DNA of 58,509 bases from an uncultured Flavobacteriaceae bacterium (GCA_913051755.1 CAJXBR010000003.1:1-58509), one strand, 5' to 3'; numbered from the stretch's first letter, positions 1 through 9,492 are shown. Notes: generated from the sequence alone by a model not told the origin. Numbers and translations are program-made.

Positions 1-2
1 CA

Positions 3-1169
3 AAAAAACAAAATCTAGGTTTGCGTTATAAGTTACAATTGCTACCTCAATTTTCTGTTGACGCCTTTTTTAATCACAACTATTTTTCCTCCCAATACGA
101 TGATAGTTTCCCTTCATTGATGGATGCAGATAATACATTTACAAGCGAAAGCCAACGCATCATCATTCAACCCAAATGGATGGGTAGTTCCAGTTCATTC
201 AATGGGCGAGTATCTTGGTCATCAAACAGTCGTGACTTTGATTCATCATTTCCCATGTATTTTGAAGGAGATGTCACTGATTTAGAGGGTATTTTTTCTA
301 CCAATTTATCTCCTCAGTTGAGGGGGTTGGCTGGGGTGAATTATAAAAAACAAGAAGCCAAATTCATCGATACAGTAAACATGGATTTCATGGACTATTT
401 TGTCAATGTGCTATACGATAGTAACAGTCGATTGGAGGCGCAAGCTGGCGCACGTTTGAGTGAGCACAGCACCTACGGATCACATTTGACTTATCATATC
501 AATCCCTCATTAAACTTTGCGTTGAATTCCTTTGATCTTCGTTTTTATGCCAATCTAAGTACTGCTTTCATTACTCCTTCGCTTTATAAATTATTTGATT
601 TATACGCAGGAAATGAAGCCTTACAACCTGAAACCAATCAAAGTTTTGAAATAGGGGGTTCTGTACTGTTCAAAAATGATGGGCAGATCCAATTTGCCTA
701 TTTCAATAGAGATCATAAGGATTTTGTTGCCTATGACTTAAGTACCTATCGTTATGTAAACGATGCGAGAGATTTTAGTGTTTATGGCTTAGAATTTTTA
801 TTGGAATATCCATTCTCCGATAAGCTTCGTGTGCAGACCAATTACACATACACCCAGCATGAGGAAGGGGAGGGCTTGCGTATTCCCAAACATAAGATGA
901 ATGCAAATTTGCGTTATGATGTAAAGGCAAAGACACAATTGCTCGCCAACATTCAATTTGTTGGTGATCGCGATGACTTGGCTGGGCAAGGATTGGTAAA
1001 GCTTTCATCTTATTGGTTATTGGATTTTAGGATTTCACATCAACTTTCCCAATCTGGGATGTCACTATTTGGCTCGATCGAAAATATGTTTAACGCTGAC
1101 TATGAGGAAGTAAGAGGATACACTACTCGAGGTAGAAATCTTTCGATTGGCGTATCGTATGTATTTTAG
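3..1169 (+). CDS. TonB-dependent outer-membrane receptor, C-terminal part (5' truncated by window edge)
   Basis: The reading frame is open from the first bases of the window, so the start lies outside. About 388 residues remain. They show the alternating aromatic/polar strands of a TonB-dependent receptor beta-barrel. There is a FITPSLYKLFDLYAGNEAL-like stretch followed by LQPETNQSFEIG, typical of vitamin B12/siderophore-type receptors of Bacteroidetes. The protein ends in a strand with a terminal Phe (GVSYVF), the usual signal for insertion by the BAM complex. Plug domain and signal peptide would lie upstream. The substrate cannot be told; BtuB-like barrels of this type may take cobalamin or iron chelates. 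The last 47 bases overlap the 3' end of the convergent S41 protease gene. Confidence 0.85.
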   Translation, partial: KKQNLGLRYKLQLLPQFSVDAFFNHNYFSSQYDDSFPSLMDADNTFTSESQRIIIQPKWMGSSSSFNGRVSWSSNSRDFDSSFPMYFEGDVTDLEGIFSTNLSPQLRGLAGVNYKKQEAKFIDTVNMDFMDYFVNVLYDSNSRLEAQAGARLSEHSTYGSHLTYHINPSLNFALNSFDLRFYANLSTAFITPSLYKLFDLYAGNEALQPETNQSFEIGGSVLFKNDGQIQFAYFNRDHKDFVAYDLSTYRYVNDARDFSVYGLEFLLEYPFSDKLRVQTNYTYTQHEEGEGLRIPKHKMNANLRYDVKAKTQLLANIQFVGDRDDLAGQGLVKLSSYWLLDFRISHQLSQSGMSLFGSIENMFNADYEEVRGYTTRGRNLSIGVSYVF

Positions 1170-2538
1170 TTGGGATGTCGAAATGCATAACTGCTTTTTG
1201 CAAAGGAGTAAATTGTTTGAAATGAATGTTATCTGTGTCAATCGCTTTCTTTTCTAACCTCGTTGGGAGTGCACCCATGATTTCTAGGGTTTTTTCTAAA
1301 AGGGGTTCATCGATCTCTCCAAGGGACCCTAAATTAGCAATATCTTCTCTTAGAATATGATCTGCTTGAAGGCCATCTTCAAAGTCTGCAAACCCGTCGG
1401 CATTGGAAATTTTAAATGTGATTGGCTGCATTGCCCAAGTATGTCGAGGGTTGATAGTCCCATTGTTGTCAATCCAGTCATAGATAGTGTAAGAGCCAAC
1501 ATTCTTTCCTGTTGTGTGATCTCCAACGAGTATCACATCAATATAGGGTGATAGGCCATTGATTAGGAGTTCGCTTGCCGATGCAGTACTGGAAGAACTT
1601 ATAACATACAATTGAGTCATTCCCAATTGAACTGGATTCGATTCAAATACTTGGCTTTCATTCCATGAAGAAAGTTTGTCATTATGTTTTGTTTGGGCAA
1701 ATAATTCCCCTGAAAATTGACCAGTAATCATACTTGCAAGTTTGATCGATGAGCTGGTCCGTCCACCACGATTATAACGCAAATCGATAATGAAATCACT
1801 TACGCCTTGGGTTTGAAATCCAGCCAGAACATTTAGGAGTTCTGCATCAAAATCAGCTACGAACGCATTGTACATCAAATACCCAATTTTTTTGTTGTTT
1901 AGCTCTATTACCTTCATTATATGGATTGGATTTTCTTGTATCTCTGCTTTAACCAAATCGATGCTTTTGGATATTGGGTTTACAAATCCTCCATTGATTT
2001 CGGCGAGTTGAATGCTAAAGGATTCTTCCTCACTACTCAGCAATTCAGTGTAATTGTTAATCGTCAACTGCTCGTTGTTGACACTCAGAAAAACATCTCC
2101 TCGTTTTATGTTTTTTGTAGCTGCATCAGAACCAGGCAATACATAACGAATATAGGCAATCAAGTCATCTGAATTTCCAATTGTTGCCAACCCAATCATC
2201 ATCCCACTTGTTTTATAAATACGACTCAACTGTTTGTCGAGAGCTGTGTAATCACTCACTATCCAACTAAACCGATCATTGTCATATAGTAGCGATTCAA
2301 ACAATTGCTCTTGATTTCCAGTGGACTGAGATAAAAACGATGCATATGATTTTTGTGAGCTAAAACGATCATCAGCCAAATCGGGGACTGTATCTTGCCA
2401 ATAGTAATATGTATTTAATGCTTCATAAATAAAGTCCTCAATTTCAAAGTCATACTCACGAAACGAGATGCTATCATCTTCGTCTTTGCATGAAATAAAG
2501 GTTATTAAAAGAAGCCCAGATAAGAATAAATAACGCAT
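1123..2538 (-). CDS. S41-family (C-terminal processing) peptidase, lipoprotein
   Basis: A 471-residue protein starting at the ATG at 2538. A longer frame opens at 2571, but the shorter start gives a clean lipoprotein signal peptide (MRYLFLSGLLLITFISC) with the lipobox Cys at about residue 17 followed by acidic residues. A PDZ-like segment (GDVFLSVNNEQLTINNY) precedes the S41 tail-protease domain. The catalytic Ser is seen in SSSTASASELLING and the general-base Lys about 27 residues later in GDHTTGKNVGS, the Ser-Lys dyad order of CtpA/tricorn-type proteases. It should be anchored in the envelope and degrade periplasmic or outer-membrane proteins; the substrate is unknown. The C-terminal 15 or so residues are encoded antisense to the end of the TonB receptor. 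Confidence 0.88.
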   Translation of the reverse strand: MRYLFLSGLLLITFISCKDEDDSISFREYDFEIEDFIYEALNTYYYWQDTVPDLADDRFSSQKSYASFLSQSTGNQEQLFESLLYDNDRFSWIVSDYTALDKQLSRIYKTSGMMIGLATIGNSDDLIAYIRYVLPGSDAATKNIKRGDVFLSVNNEQLTINNYTELLSSEEESFSIQLAEINGGFVNPISKSIDLVKAEIQENPIHIMKVIELNNKKIGYLMYNAFVADFDAELLNVLAGFQTQGVSDFIIDLRYNRGGRTSSSIKLASMITGQFSGELFAQTKHNDKLSSWNESQVFESNPVQLGMTQLYVISSSSTASASELLINGLSPYIDVILVGDHTTGKNVGSYTIYDWIDNNGTINPRHTWAMQPITFKISNADGFADFEDGLQADHILREDIANLGSLGEIDEPLLEKTLEIMGALPTRLEKKAIDTDNIHFKQFTPLQKAVMHFDIPTKIHTIRQSKDFYLE

Positions 2539-2661
2539 AAATTGTATCTGTAAAATACGCAGAAGATGCAATGTAATGATTTTATCTCAAATTCATTTTC
2601 AGCAGAGGGAGCGATCAAAATCTTTATTGTATTTTCGTAAAATAACCTTATTCTCTAGTAC

Positions 2662-3192
2662 ATGAAAAAAACCTTTTTATTTTTAATGATTGCACCGATG
2701 ATGATGGCACAATCTGTTTTTGAGACCTACAAATCCAATGAAAGAGTTACCTATGTATCAATTAGTCCACAGATGTTTTCGATGCTTGCCAAGCTCAATA
2801 TCGATGATTCAGACCCTGAAGCAAAGGAGTTTTTAGAGTTGATTTCTCAAATCAATACTTTTAAACTCTTGCGAACCGATGAGCCTACAATCTTTGACGA
2901 CTTTTCAGACTGGACACAAGAGTATGCAAAAGCGAACCAACTTACTGAGTTGATGCAATTTCGTGAGGACCAAACACCTGTGTATTTTTATGCAGCACTC
3001 TCTGAAGAGGAGAACATTGTGGACCAACTTGTGATGCTGGCACAAGAGGACAATGACAATGCTGCCCTAGATGATCGTAATCAAACTGTATTGATGTATA
3101 TCGATGGAAAAATTGATTTGGAGAGAATCGCTTCATTGGTACAAAAACTTGATATCCCAGCAGGGGAAGAGCTCAATAAATTAAAAAGCTAG
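2662..3192 (+). CDS. DUF4252-family secreted protein
   Basis: A 176-residue protein with a short N-terminal signal peptide (MKKTFLFLMIAPMMMAQ). The body fits the DUF4252 family of Bacteroidetes: an early YVSISPQMFSMLA segment, a central region with aromatic Y-F-Y strands, and a late ...VLMYIDGKIDLERIASL motif. The biochemical role of the family is unknown; members are exported and often found near ECF sigma/anti-sigma genes, but none is seen here. It is divergent from the S41 protease. A TATTTTCG element at 2630-2637 resembles a Bacteroidetes -7 box with one mismatch. Confidence 0.75.
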   Translation: MKKTFLFLMIAPMMMAQSVFETYKSNERVTYVSISPQMFSMLAKLNIDDSDPEAKEFLELISQINTFKLLRTDEPTIFDDFSDWTQEYAKANQLTELMQFREDQTPVYFYAALSEEENIVDQLVMLAQEDNDNAALDDRNQTVLMYIDGKIDLERIASLVQKLDIPAGEELNKLKS

Positions 3193-3207
3193 GTAAAAAT
3201 CTAACCC

Positions 3208-4551
3208 CTAAATTCCTGTGTAGTTTTGAGGGCTAATCTGAAGCAGCTCTGCTTTGAGTTCATCACTGATATCTAATTCGTTGATAAATTGCTGGATACT
3301 TTCTTTGGTGATTTCGCTATTGGTTCTTGTCAGTCCTTTTAGTGCCTCGTAGGGCTTAGGAAAACCTTCTCGTCGAAGGATGGTTTGTATGGCTTCAGCA
3401 ACCACAGCCCAATTCTTATTGAGATTCTCATCGATGGCAGTTTCATTCACTTCCAATTTGCCAAGCCCTTTATGCAGAGATGCAAGAGCAATCAGCATAT
3501 GACTAAATGGAACACCAATGTTGCGAAGAACAGTACTGTCTGTCAGGTCTCGTTGGAGTCGGGAAATGGGTAGCTTTGAGGATAGAAATGAAAAGACAGC
3601 ATTGGCAATCCCCAAGTTCCCTTCTGCATTTTCAAAATCAATAGGGTTGACTTTATGCGGCATCGCAGACGAACCAACCTCATTGTCATTGATTTTTTGT
3701 TTGAAATAGTCCATGGAAATATAAGTCCAAAAGTCCCGATTCAGATCAATCAAAATGGTGTTGATTCTTGAAAAGGCATCACACAAGGCAGCCAAGTGAT
3801 CGTAATGCTCAATCTGTGTTGTTGGAAAAGAGTGATGAAGACCTAAGGTTTTCACAACAAAGTTTTCACCAAAAGAACGCCAATCAATGTTGGGATAAGC
3901 AATCTGATGTGCATTAAAATTTCCAGTAGCACCTCCAAATTTTGCAGCATGCGGTATTTGATGCAAAAGACTCATTTGTTGTTTGACTCGTTCGCTAAAC
4001 ACCTGAATTTCTTTTCCCAATCGTGTTGGTGAAGCAGCCTGACCATGGGTTCGCGCCAGCATAGCTGTGTTTTGATAACTAGAAGACATTTCGTCTAACG
4101 TTGAAATCGTATTCTCGATTTGTGGTAGCACCACGGTTTCTATTGCATCTTTAACTGACAATGGTACTGCAGTGTTGTTTACGTCTTGGGAGGTCAACCC
4201 AAAATGGATGAACTCTTTGTATGCTCCTATACCCAACCTATCGAACTCATTTTTTAGAAAGTACTCTACTGCTTTCACATCGTGATTGGTTGTTTTCTCA
4301 ATGTCTTTTATCGCTTTGGCGTCCTCAGTTGAAAAGTGCTTGTAAAGCGATCGTAAATCCTCAAAAAGTGAATGTTGAAACGATTCGAGTTGAGGAATGG
4401 GATGGGTGCAAAGCGCAATAAAGTATTCAACCTCTACTTGAACGCGATATTTGATGAGTGCTTGTTCCGAGAAAAATGCATGCAGTGGTTTTGTTTTGCC
4501 GCGATAGCGTCCGTCGATTGGCGAAATGGCGTTTAGTGTGTTGAGCAGCAT
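3208..4551 (-). CDS. purB: Adenylosuccinate lyase
   Basis: 447 residues, normal for PurB of the E. coli-like type, which starts with the same NAISPIDGRY block. It catalyses two steps of purine synthesis: cleavage of SAICAR to AICAR plus fumarate, and of adenylosuccinate to AMP plus fumarate. The fumarase/aspartase superfamily signature is intact (GSSAMPHKVNPIDFENAEGN, about residues 284-303), and the TSQDVNNTA and RTHGQ(A)ASPT active-site segments are present. The partner enzyme PurA is encoded at 41.9-43.2 kb in the same window but not in the same operon. A TACATTTG -7-like box sits 16 nt before the start. Confidence 0.97.
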   Translation of the reverse strand: MLLNTLNAISPIDGRYRGKTKPLHAFFSEQALIKYRVQVEVEYFIALCTHPIPQLESFQHSLFEDLRSLYKHFSTEDAKAIKDIEKTTNHDVKAVEYFLKNEFDRLGIGAYKEFIHFGLTSQDVNNTAVPLSVKDAIETVVLPQIENTISTLDEMSSSYQNTAMLARTHGQAASPTRLGKEIQVFSERVKQQMSLLHQIPHAAKFGGATGNFNAHQIAYPNIDWRSFGENFVVKTLGLHHSFPTTQIEHYDHLAALCDAFSRINTILIDLNRDFWTYISMDYFKQKINDNEVGSSAMPHKVNPIDFENAEGNLGIANAVFSFLSSKLPISRLQRDLTDSTVLRNIGVPFSHMLIALASLHKGLGKLEVNETAIDENLNKNWAVVAEAIQTILRREGFPKPYEALKGLTRTNSEITKESIQQFINELDISDELKAELLQISPQNYTGI

Positions 4552-4567
4552 GCACGTAATTTCGATG

Positions 4568-4575
4568 CAAATGTA
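4568..4575 (-). promoter_or_regulatory. Probable purB promoter -7 box
   Basis: On the minus strand this reads TACATTTG, an exact match to the Bacteroidetes -7 consensus TAnnTTTG, 16 nt upstream of the purB ATG. No clear -33 TTTG was found at the right distance, so the call rests on one box. Confidence 0.45.
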
Positions 4576-4588
4576 CTACTTTATGGAT

Positions 4589-5347
4589 TTATCTACGACT
4601 TAAAACCTTGTATTCTTCATAGCAACCACTGATCGCTTCTAATATCTGCAGATCATTGGCTGTACGAATAAAACTCTCAGAGAAGTTACAGTTTCGTAAT
4701 ATTTCATCAATATCATTGATTTCCAATTGCAAAAACTCTTGCAGGGTTTCACGATCATATTTTACAGAAAGCAAGTCACGCAGAAGGTTGTTTTCTCTCA
4801 TTTTTTTGAGTTTTCGCAATTCATTGGGTTTTTTGCCAAAAAGTTTATACAAATAGTCAAAAGGATTGAAAATTGATCCCACAACCCTTGAAAAAGCCGA
4901 TGGCCCTCGACTCCCAGCCTCGTATCCACCAGTCGGCAGCCCAGGGATACTATAGCGCTGATTGCGATTGATGGGAACATTTTTGGCATCAATTTCAAGG
5001 TAGCCTGTCAACTGATAGGGGCGAACGATGACTTCTTCGAGTGCCAGTGCTAGTGCTGTCAATTTGAACTCTGTTTTTGGAAATTTAATCAGGTCGTTTG
5101 TAACAGTAATTTTAATCGACTTAAACCCCAGATAGGATAGATATAAAGTATCATTGATTTCGGCATCTATCGTAAAAACACCATTGGCATCTGTAATACT
5201 CATCAAAACCTTGTTTAGATTTAACACATGAACAGTTGGAATTGGCTTGTCATCAGAAGCATTTTTGACAACCCCAATCACTTCTTGTGCTGCCGATTTT
5301 GTACACCAACCCAAAAGTAAAACCAATAAAAAAAAATGTCTAGTCAT
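4589..5347 (-). CDS. Secreted protein with CarboxypepD_reg-like domain
   Basis: 252 residues. An N-terminal signal peptide (MTRHFFLLVLLLGWCTKSAAQ) is followed by one CarboxypepD_reg-like beta-sandwich (about residues 22-100: EVIGVVKNASDDKPIPTVHV, ITDANGVFTI, DTLYLSYLGFKS). This is the domain usually found in front of TonB receptors, but here it stands alone with a C-terminal region of about 150 residues rich in charged helices (KKPNELRKLKKM...). Such free-standing proteins are common in Flavobacteriia and have no assigned function; an envelope or periplasmic role is likely. It lies between rdgB and purB on the same strand. Confidence 0.75.
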   Translation of the reverse strand: MTRHFFLLVLLLGWCTKSAAQEVIGVVKNASDDKPIPTVHVLNLNKVLMSITDANGVFTIDAEINDTLYLSYLGFKSIKITVTNDLIKFPKTEFKLTALALALEEVIVRPYQLTGYLEIDAKNVPINRNQRYSIPGLPTGGYEAGSRGPSAFSRVVGSIFNPFDYLYKLFGKKPNELRKLKKMRENNLLRDLLSVKYDRETLQEFLQLEINDIDEILRNCNFSESFIRTANDLQILEAISGCYEEYKVLSRR

Positions 5348-5407
5348 TTTTTCTATTGTGCAAACTAAGTTGTTTCAAAGCTATGACCATATATTTTTCA
5401 CTAAACT

Positions 5408-5995
5408 TTAACAAAAAGTTGGATTTTTTTCTAGAAAGGCAACCAATTTTTCTATCGCATTGGCTCTATGACTGATTTTATTTTTTTCATTTGATGTCAG
5501 TTCTGCAAATGTTTTTTGATATCCATTTGGGATAAAAACAGGGTCATAACCAAAGCCCTTGAAGCCTTTGGGTTCATGTGCAATTGCACCTTCAACAATA
5601 CCTTCAAATTGAAGAGTGTCGTGAGAACTCATCAACGTGATAACTGTTCTAAATTGTGCATTTCTGTTTGTGATTCCTTTGAGTTCATAAAGTAGTTTTT
5701 CACTGTTTTGCTGATCATCTTTTTGCTCGCCAGCATAACGAGCCGAGTACACACCTGGCGCACCATTCAATGCCTGAACCTCAAGACCACTATCATCCGA
5801 AACTACAATATGGCCATACTGCCTAAAAATTGTATCGGCCTTTAGTAGCGAATTTCCTTCCAAGTCTGATGCTGTTTCAGCAATCTCCTGATCATAGTTG
5901 AGGTTTACGAGTGTTTGTACACTAAACTGATGTAGAATTTGCTTAAACTCCTCGGCTTTATGTTCGTTGTGTGTGGCAAGAATTAGCTTTTTCAT
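5408..5995 (-). CDS. rdgB: Non-canonical purine NTP pyrophosphatase (dITP/XTP diphosphatase)
   Basis: 195 residues from the ATG at 5995; a longer frame to 6031 lies inside rlmH and adds non-conserved residues. The enzyme hydrolyses dITP, ITP and XTP to monophosphates and keeps deaminated purines out of nucleic acid. Ham1/RdgB motifs are all seen: ATHNEHKAEEF at the N-terminus, DDSGLEVQALNGAPGVYSAR near residue 70, and FKGFGYDPVFIP near residue 150, then SHRANA at the end. Its start overlaps the rlmH stop by four bases (ATGA), so the two are probably translated together. Confidence 0.96.
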   Translation of the reverse strand: MKKLILATHNEHKAEEFKQILHQFSVQTLVNLNYDQEIAETASDLEGNSLLKADTIFRQYGHIVVSDDSGLEVQALNGAPGVYSARYAGEQKDDQQNSEKLLYELKGITNRNAQFRTVITLMSSHDTLQFEGIVEGAIAHEPKGFKGFGYDPVFIPNGYQKTFAELTSNEKNKISHRANAIEKLVAFLEKNPTFC

Positions 5996-6462
5996 TCGTG
6001 ATGATAGGGATGATGATTGATGATCGTACAAGCTCGGTAGAGCTGTTCAAGGGCAATCACTCTGGCAAGTTGGTGAGGGAAAGTCATGGGGGAGAGTGAG
6101 ACCATCCCTTTTGCACACTTGAGTAAAGATTCGCTAAACCCATAGGCGCCTCCAAGACAAAACACTAGCGCCCCGCTCTGTAACATCGTCTGTTTGGAGA
6201 TAAATTGAGCAAAAGCTTTTGAGTCCATTTGCTTTCCTTTTTCACTAAAAAGAATCAAAGCATCTCGACTACTGACATGCTTTACAATACTTTTCTCCTC
6301 AGTCAACAGTGCATTTTCTAAATTGTGTTTGTTGTGTTTGATTTCTTTGAGTTCAATGAACTCAAAAGGCATGAAATGTTGGATGCGTTTTACATAGGTT
6401 TGTACTTCTTCAAGACCATATGTACCTACTGTTTTTCCAATGACGACACATTTTATTTTCAT
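5992..6462 (-). CDS. rlmH: 23S rRNA (pseudouridine1915-N3)-methyltransferase
   Basis: 156 residues from the ATG at 6462, the usual RlmH length (E. coli 155). It methylates pseudouridine 1915 in helix 69 of 23S rRNA using SAM. It is a SPOUT-fold protein: the trefoil-knot segments ALVFCLGGAYGFSESLL and MTFPHQLARVIALEQLYRA near the C-terminus are highly characteristic, ending in HHPYHHE. An ORF extension to 6477 is possible but lacks conservation. A TATCTTTA element just upstream (one mismatch to TAnnTTTG) may be its promoter. It forms a two-gene unit with rdgB. Confidence 0.95.
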   Translation of the reverse strand: MKIKCVVIGKTVGTYGLEEVQTYVKRIQHFMPFEFIELKEIKHNKHNLENALLTEEKSIVKHVSSRDALILFSEKGKQMDSKAFAQFISKQTMLQSGALVFCLGGAYGFSESLLKCAKGMVSLSPMTFPHQLARVIALEQLYRACTIINHHPYHHE

Positions 6463-6597
6463 GTGATAAAGATACAACCATTTAGCTGTTGACGAAGTAG
6501 AAATTTCTTACTTTCGCTATTCATATCCTCTTTGTTTTGGGAAATTTTGCAATCACAAATGGACATAAAAGTCAATTTTTAAAACACTAGAAATCAT

Positions 6598-9030
6598 ATG
6601 CCATTTTTTGTTGATTTGATTTTGCCGTTGCCAATCCCAAAACTATTTACATATGCTGTAACAGAAGAAGAATACAATTTTATTCAGCCTGGTATTCGAA
6701 TTGTTGTCCCCTTTGGTAACAAAAAAAAATACGCTGCTTTAAGTTATAGGACCCATACAACTATCCCTGCTTATGAAGCAAAGTCAATTGAGTATATCAT
6801 CGATCAAACCCCCATCGTTAGCCAAAAACAAATCGAGCTGTGGGAGTGGATTTCAACCTATTATATGAGTCCCTTTGGCAGTGTTTATCGTGCTGCCATG
6901 CCCAGTATTCTATTGCTTGAAAGCGAGACAGAACTTCACTTTCATAAACTTCCTTCACCAGAAGTCAAGCTGAGTGCTAATGCCGAACAACTTCTTGCTT
7001 CCTTACAAGAATATGGAAATCTTACCCTCTCACAAACTGTCAAACTAGAACTGTCTAAAAACACCTATAAACTCGCCCAAGAGTTGCTCAGTCATGACTT
7101 GATTCAAGTACGTGAGGAGGTATATACAAAATTCAAATCCAAGCAAGAACAACAGTTGGTGCTTTCTCCCAAGTATAAAGAGGATGAGAACCTTCAAGCC
7201 CTTTTGAATGATGTGGTTCGTTCTCCCAAACAACGAGAAACGCTATTGCAGTTTATGCAACAAATATCACCTGTTCAAAAATCATCATTTTTAAAAATTT
7301 CAGGTGTATCTCCATCTTCTGTCAAAACACTTATCAAAAATGGTGTGTTGTGTCAACAGTCAGTAGTTGTCGATCGCTTGGCAGTCAAAACAGCACCCGA
7401 AACACCTCCCCAAGTGCTTACAGATCCCCAAAAAAAAGCATTGCAATCGATTCGAGATGGTGCCAATGAAACGAATCGTATTTTATTGCATGGCGTCACA
7501 GCGTCGGGAAAAACGGAAGTGTACATTCATCTTGTGCAGGAGATGATCGACAAGAGAAAACAAGTTCTTTTTCTACTGCCAGAAATCGCATTGACAACAC
7601 AAATTATCAAGCGTCTATATGTTCATTTTGGTCAAAGTATGTCTGTGTATCACTCTCGTTACACACCCAGCGAACGTGCTGAGGTTTGGAACAAGGTGGT
7701 GCAACAACACCCCAGTGCACAATTGATCGTTGGTGCTCGATCGGCAGTGCTGTTGCCATTTTCGAATCTTGGGCTTATCATCGTTGATGAATCGCATGAA
7801 GTGGCGTACAAACAGTTTGAATCGAATCCTCGTTATCATGCGAGGGATGTGGCTGTAGTACTTGCTGGCTTGCATCACGCCAAAATTGTGATGGGATCTG
7901 CTTCGCCATCGATCGAGTCCACCCATAATAGTTATATCGGAAAATACTCACTTGTCGAAATAAAAAAGAGATATAAAGGTTTTTCGATGCCAACAATTGA
8001 AGTTATCGACCTAAAGGTTTTTCATAAAAAAAAGCAGATGAGAGGTCACTTTTCGGAGGCAATGGTCGAAGCGATATCAAAAACTTTAGAGGCAAAAGAG
8101 CAGGTGATATTGTTTCAAAACAGACGAGGATTTTCTTCTTTTGTGAACTGTACATCTTGTGGTCATGTACCTCAATGCCCCAATTGTGATGTGAGTTTAA
8201 CCTATCACAAACACAATGAGAAACTCAAATGCCATTACTGTGGATATGCAGTTTTGAGTCATGTACATTGTGTAGCATGTGGCACAGCCCATCCAAGGCC
8301 GATGGGTCTTGGAACCCAACAAATCGAAACTGAAATAAAGGACTTGTTCCCCGAAGCTCGCATTGCACGAATGGATTCTGACACGACCAAAGGAAAGCAT
8401 GGACACAGAGATTTAATTCAGCGTTTTGAGCAGCATGAATTGGATATCTTGATTGGTACGCAGATGCTGACAAAGGGATTGGATTTTAATAAAGTTACGC
8501 TTGTTGGTGTTGTTTTGGCAGACTCATTACTCAATTTTCAGGACTTCCGAGCACACGAACGAGCGTTCCAGATTTTGTTACAAGTTTCAGGGCGGACAGG
8601 TCGAAAAGATCGTCAGGGTACCGTACTAATTCAGACCTATGACAGTAAACATCAAATCCTTCAACAACTACAGAAATACGATTATGAAAGTATGTTTTCA
8701 ACCCAATGCAAGCAGCGAAAAGAGTTTTCATACCCACCATTTGTTCGTCTGATTCGTTTTGAACTCAAGCATAGGAATTTTGCAACGCTACAGCAGTCAG
8801 CAGACTGGTTTACACAAGCGCTGAGGAATCAGTTTTTAATGGTTTTGGGGCCACAGTCGCCTCCAATAGGTCGGATACGCAACCAATTTTTGATGCAGGT
8901 ATTGCTCAAGCTACCTGCCAATCAATCTGCTGCATCAGCTAAAGAGCAGCTCAACCGAATCATCAAAAGGTTTGATCAAATACCTAACTTCCGATCTGTA
9001 AAACTAATGGTTGACGTTGATGCGATGTAG
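6598..9030 (+). CDS. priA: Primosomal protein N', replication-restart helicase
   Basis: 810 residues. PriA recognises abandoned replication forks and reloads the replicative helicase. The N-terminal 3'-DNA-end-binding domain opens with FVDLILPLPIPKLFTY. The helicase core has Walker A HGVTASGKTE (about residue 300) and Walker B IIVDESHE, where DESH replaces the usual DEEH of many PriA proteins but still fits DExH. The zinc-binding insert carries eight cysteines (CTSCGHVPQCPNCD then CHYCG...CVACG), and motif V/VI residues appear in GTQMLTKGLDF and QVSGRTGRKDRQG. It is transcribed away from rlmH; a TACTTTCG element lies in the intergenic region. Confidence 0.97.
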   Translation: MPFFVDLILPLPIPKLFTYAVTEEEYNFIQPGIRIVVPFGNKKKYAALSYRTHTTIPAYEAKSIEYIIDQTPIVSQKQIELWEWISTYYMSPFGSVYRAAMPSILLLESETELHFHKLPSPEVKLSANAEQLLASLQEYGNLTLSQTVKLELSKNTYKLAQELLSHDLIQVREEVYTKFKSKQEQQLVLSPKYKEDENLQALLNDVVRSPKQRETLLQFMQQISPVQKSSFLKISGVSPSSVKTLIKNGVLCQQSVVVDRLAVKTAPETPPQVLTDPQKKALQSIRDGANETNRILLHGVTASGKTEVYIHLVQEMIDKRKQVLFLLPEIALTTQIIKRLYVHFGQSMSVYHSRYTPSERAEVWNKVVQQHPSAQLIVGARSAVLLPFSNLGLIIVDESHEVAYKQFESNPRYHARDVAVVLAGLHHAKIVMGSASPSIESTHNSYIGKYSLVEIKKRYKGFSMPTIEVIDLKVFHKKKQMRGHFSEAMVEAISKTLEAKEQVILFQNRRGFSSFVNCTSCGHVPQCPNCDVSLTYHKHNEKLKCHYCGYAVLSHVHCVACGTAHPRPMGLGTQQIETEIKDLFPEARIARMDSDTTKGKHGHRDLIQRFEQHELDILIGTQMLTKGLDFNKVTLVGVVLADSLLNFQDFRAHERAFQILLQVSGRTGRKDRQGTVLIQTYDSKHQILQQLQKYDYESMFSTQCKQRKEFSYPPFVRLIRFELKHRNFATLQQSADWFTQALRNQFLMVLGPQSPPIGRIRNQFLMQVLLKLPANQSAASAKEQLNRIIKRFDQIPNFRSVKLMVDVDAM

Positions 9031-9150
9031 GAGAGCAGTGAAAATCTGTAAGATCGTTGTACTTTTTCACAACTGCATTTCAGGTAAAAAATTAAAAAAG
9101 GATTGGAATTGATAAACAAAAGTAATAATTTCGCTGCCCAATTTATAAAT

Positions 9151-9489
9151 ATGAATCATTACGAAACTGTTTTCATTTTAAATCCCGTTTTATCTGAAGA
9201 TCAGGTAAAGGAAGCAGTTCAAAAGTATGCTGATATCATCACTTCAAATGGAGGTGACCTTGTTGATCAGGAGGATTGGGGCTTAAAAAAGTTTGCCTAT
9301 ACCATCCAAAACAAGAAAAGTGGTTTCTACCATCTTTTTGACTTTAAAGTCGCTCCTGAAGTTGTCAATGCTTTAGAACTGGAATTTAGACGCGATGAGC
9401 GCGTGATGCGCTATCTCACGGTCAAGCTAGACAAACATGCTGAAGCATGGGCCGTAAAACGAAGAGAACGATTAACAGCAAATGTATAA
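9151..9489 (+). CDS. rpsF: 30S ribosomal protein S6
   Basis: 112 residues from the ATG at 9151 (MNHYETVFILNPVLSEDQ). A longer frame from a TTG at 9103 adds 16 non-conserved residues and is rejected. S6 binds S18 and 16S rRNA in the platform of the small subunit. Conserved WGLKKFAYTIQNKKSGFY and RDERVMRYLTVKLDK are present. The 120-nt leader after priA contains a TACTTTTT element and a weak 5-bp hairpin; I see no clear S6:S18 autoregulatory motif in it. First gene of rpsF-rpsR-rplI. Confidence 0.97.
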   Translation: MNHYETVFILNPVLSEDQVKEAVQKYADIITSNGGDLVDQEDWGLKKFAYTIQNKKSGFYHLFDFKVAPEVVNALELEFRRDERVMRYLTVKLDKHAEAWAVKRRERLTANV

Positions 9490-9492
9490 CGC

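Noticed and set aside
775..1008. 77-residue minus-strand ORF inside the TonB receptor
   Set aside because: Out-of-frame shadow of the receptor with no recognisable domain; the same was judged for the other short frames inside large genes.
7776..7800. PriA Walker B reads DESH rather than DEEH, as a possible loss of function
   Set aside because: The DExH pattern is kept, so catalysis need not be affected.
9103..9150. TTG-started extension of rpsF by 16 residues
   Set aside because: The added residues are not part of S6, and the ATG at 9151 gives the canonical N-terminus.
9031..9150. Ribosomal-protein autoregulatory leader of rpsF
   Set aside because: Only a weak 5-bp hairpin is visible; no S6:S18-binding motif could be recognised.
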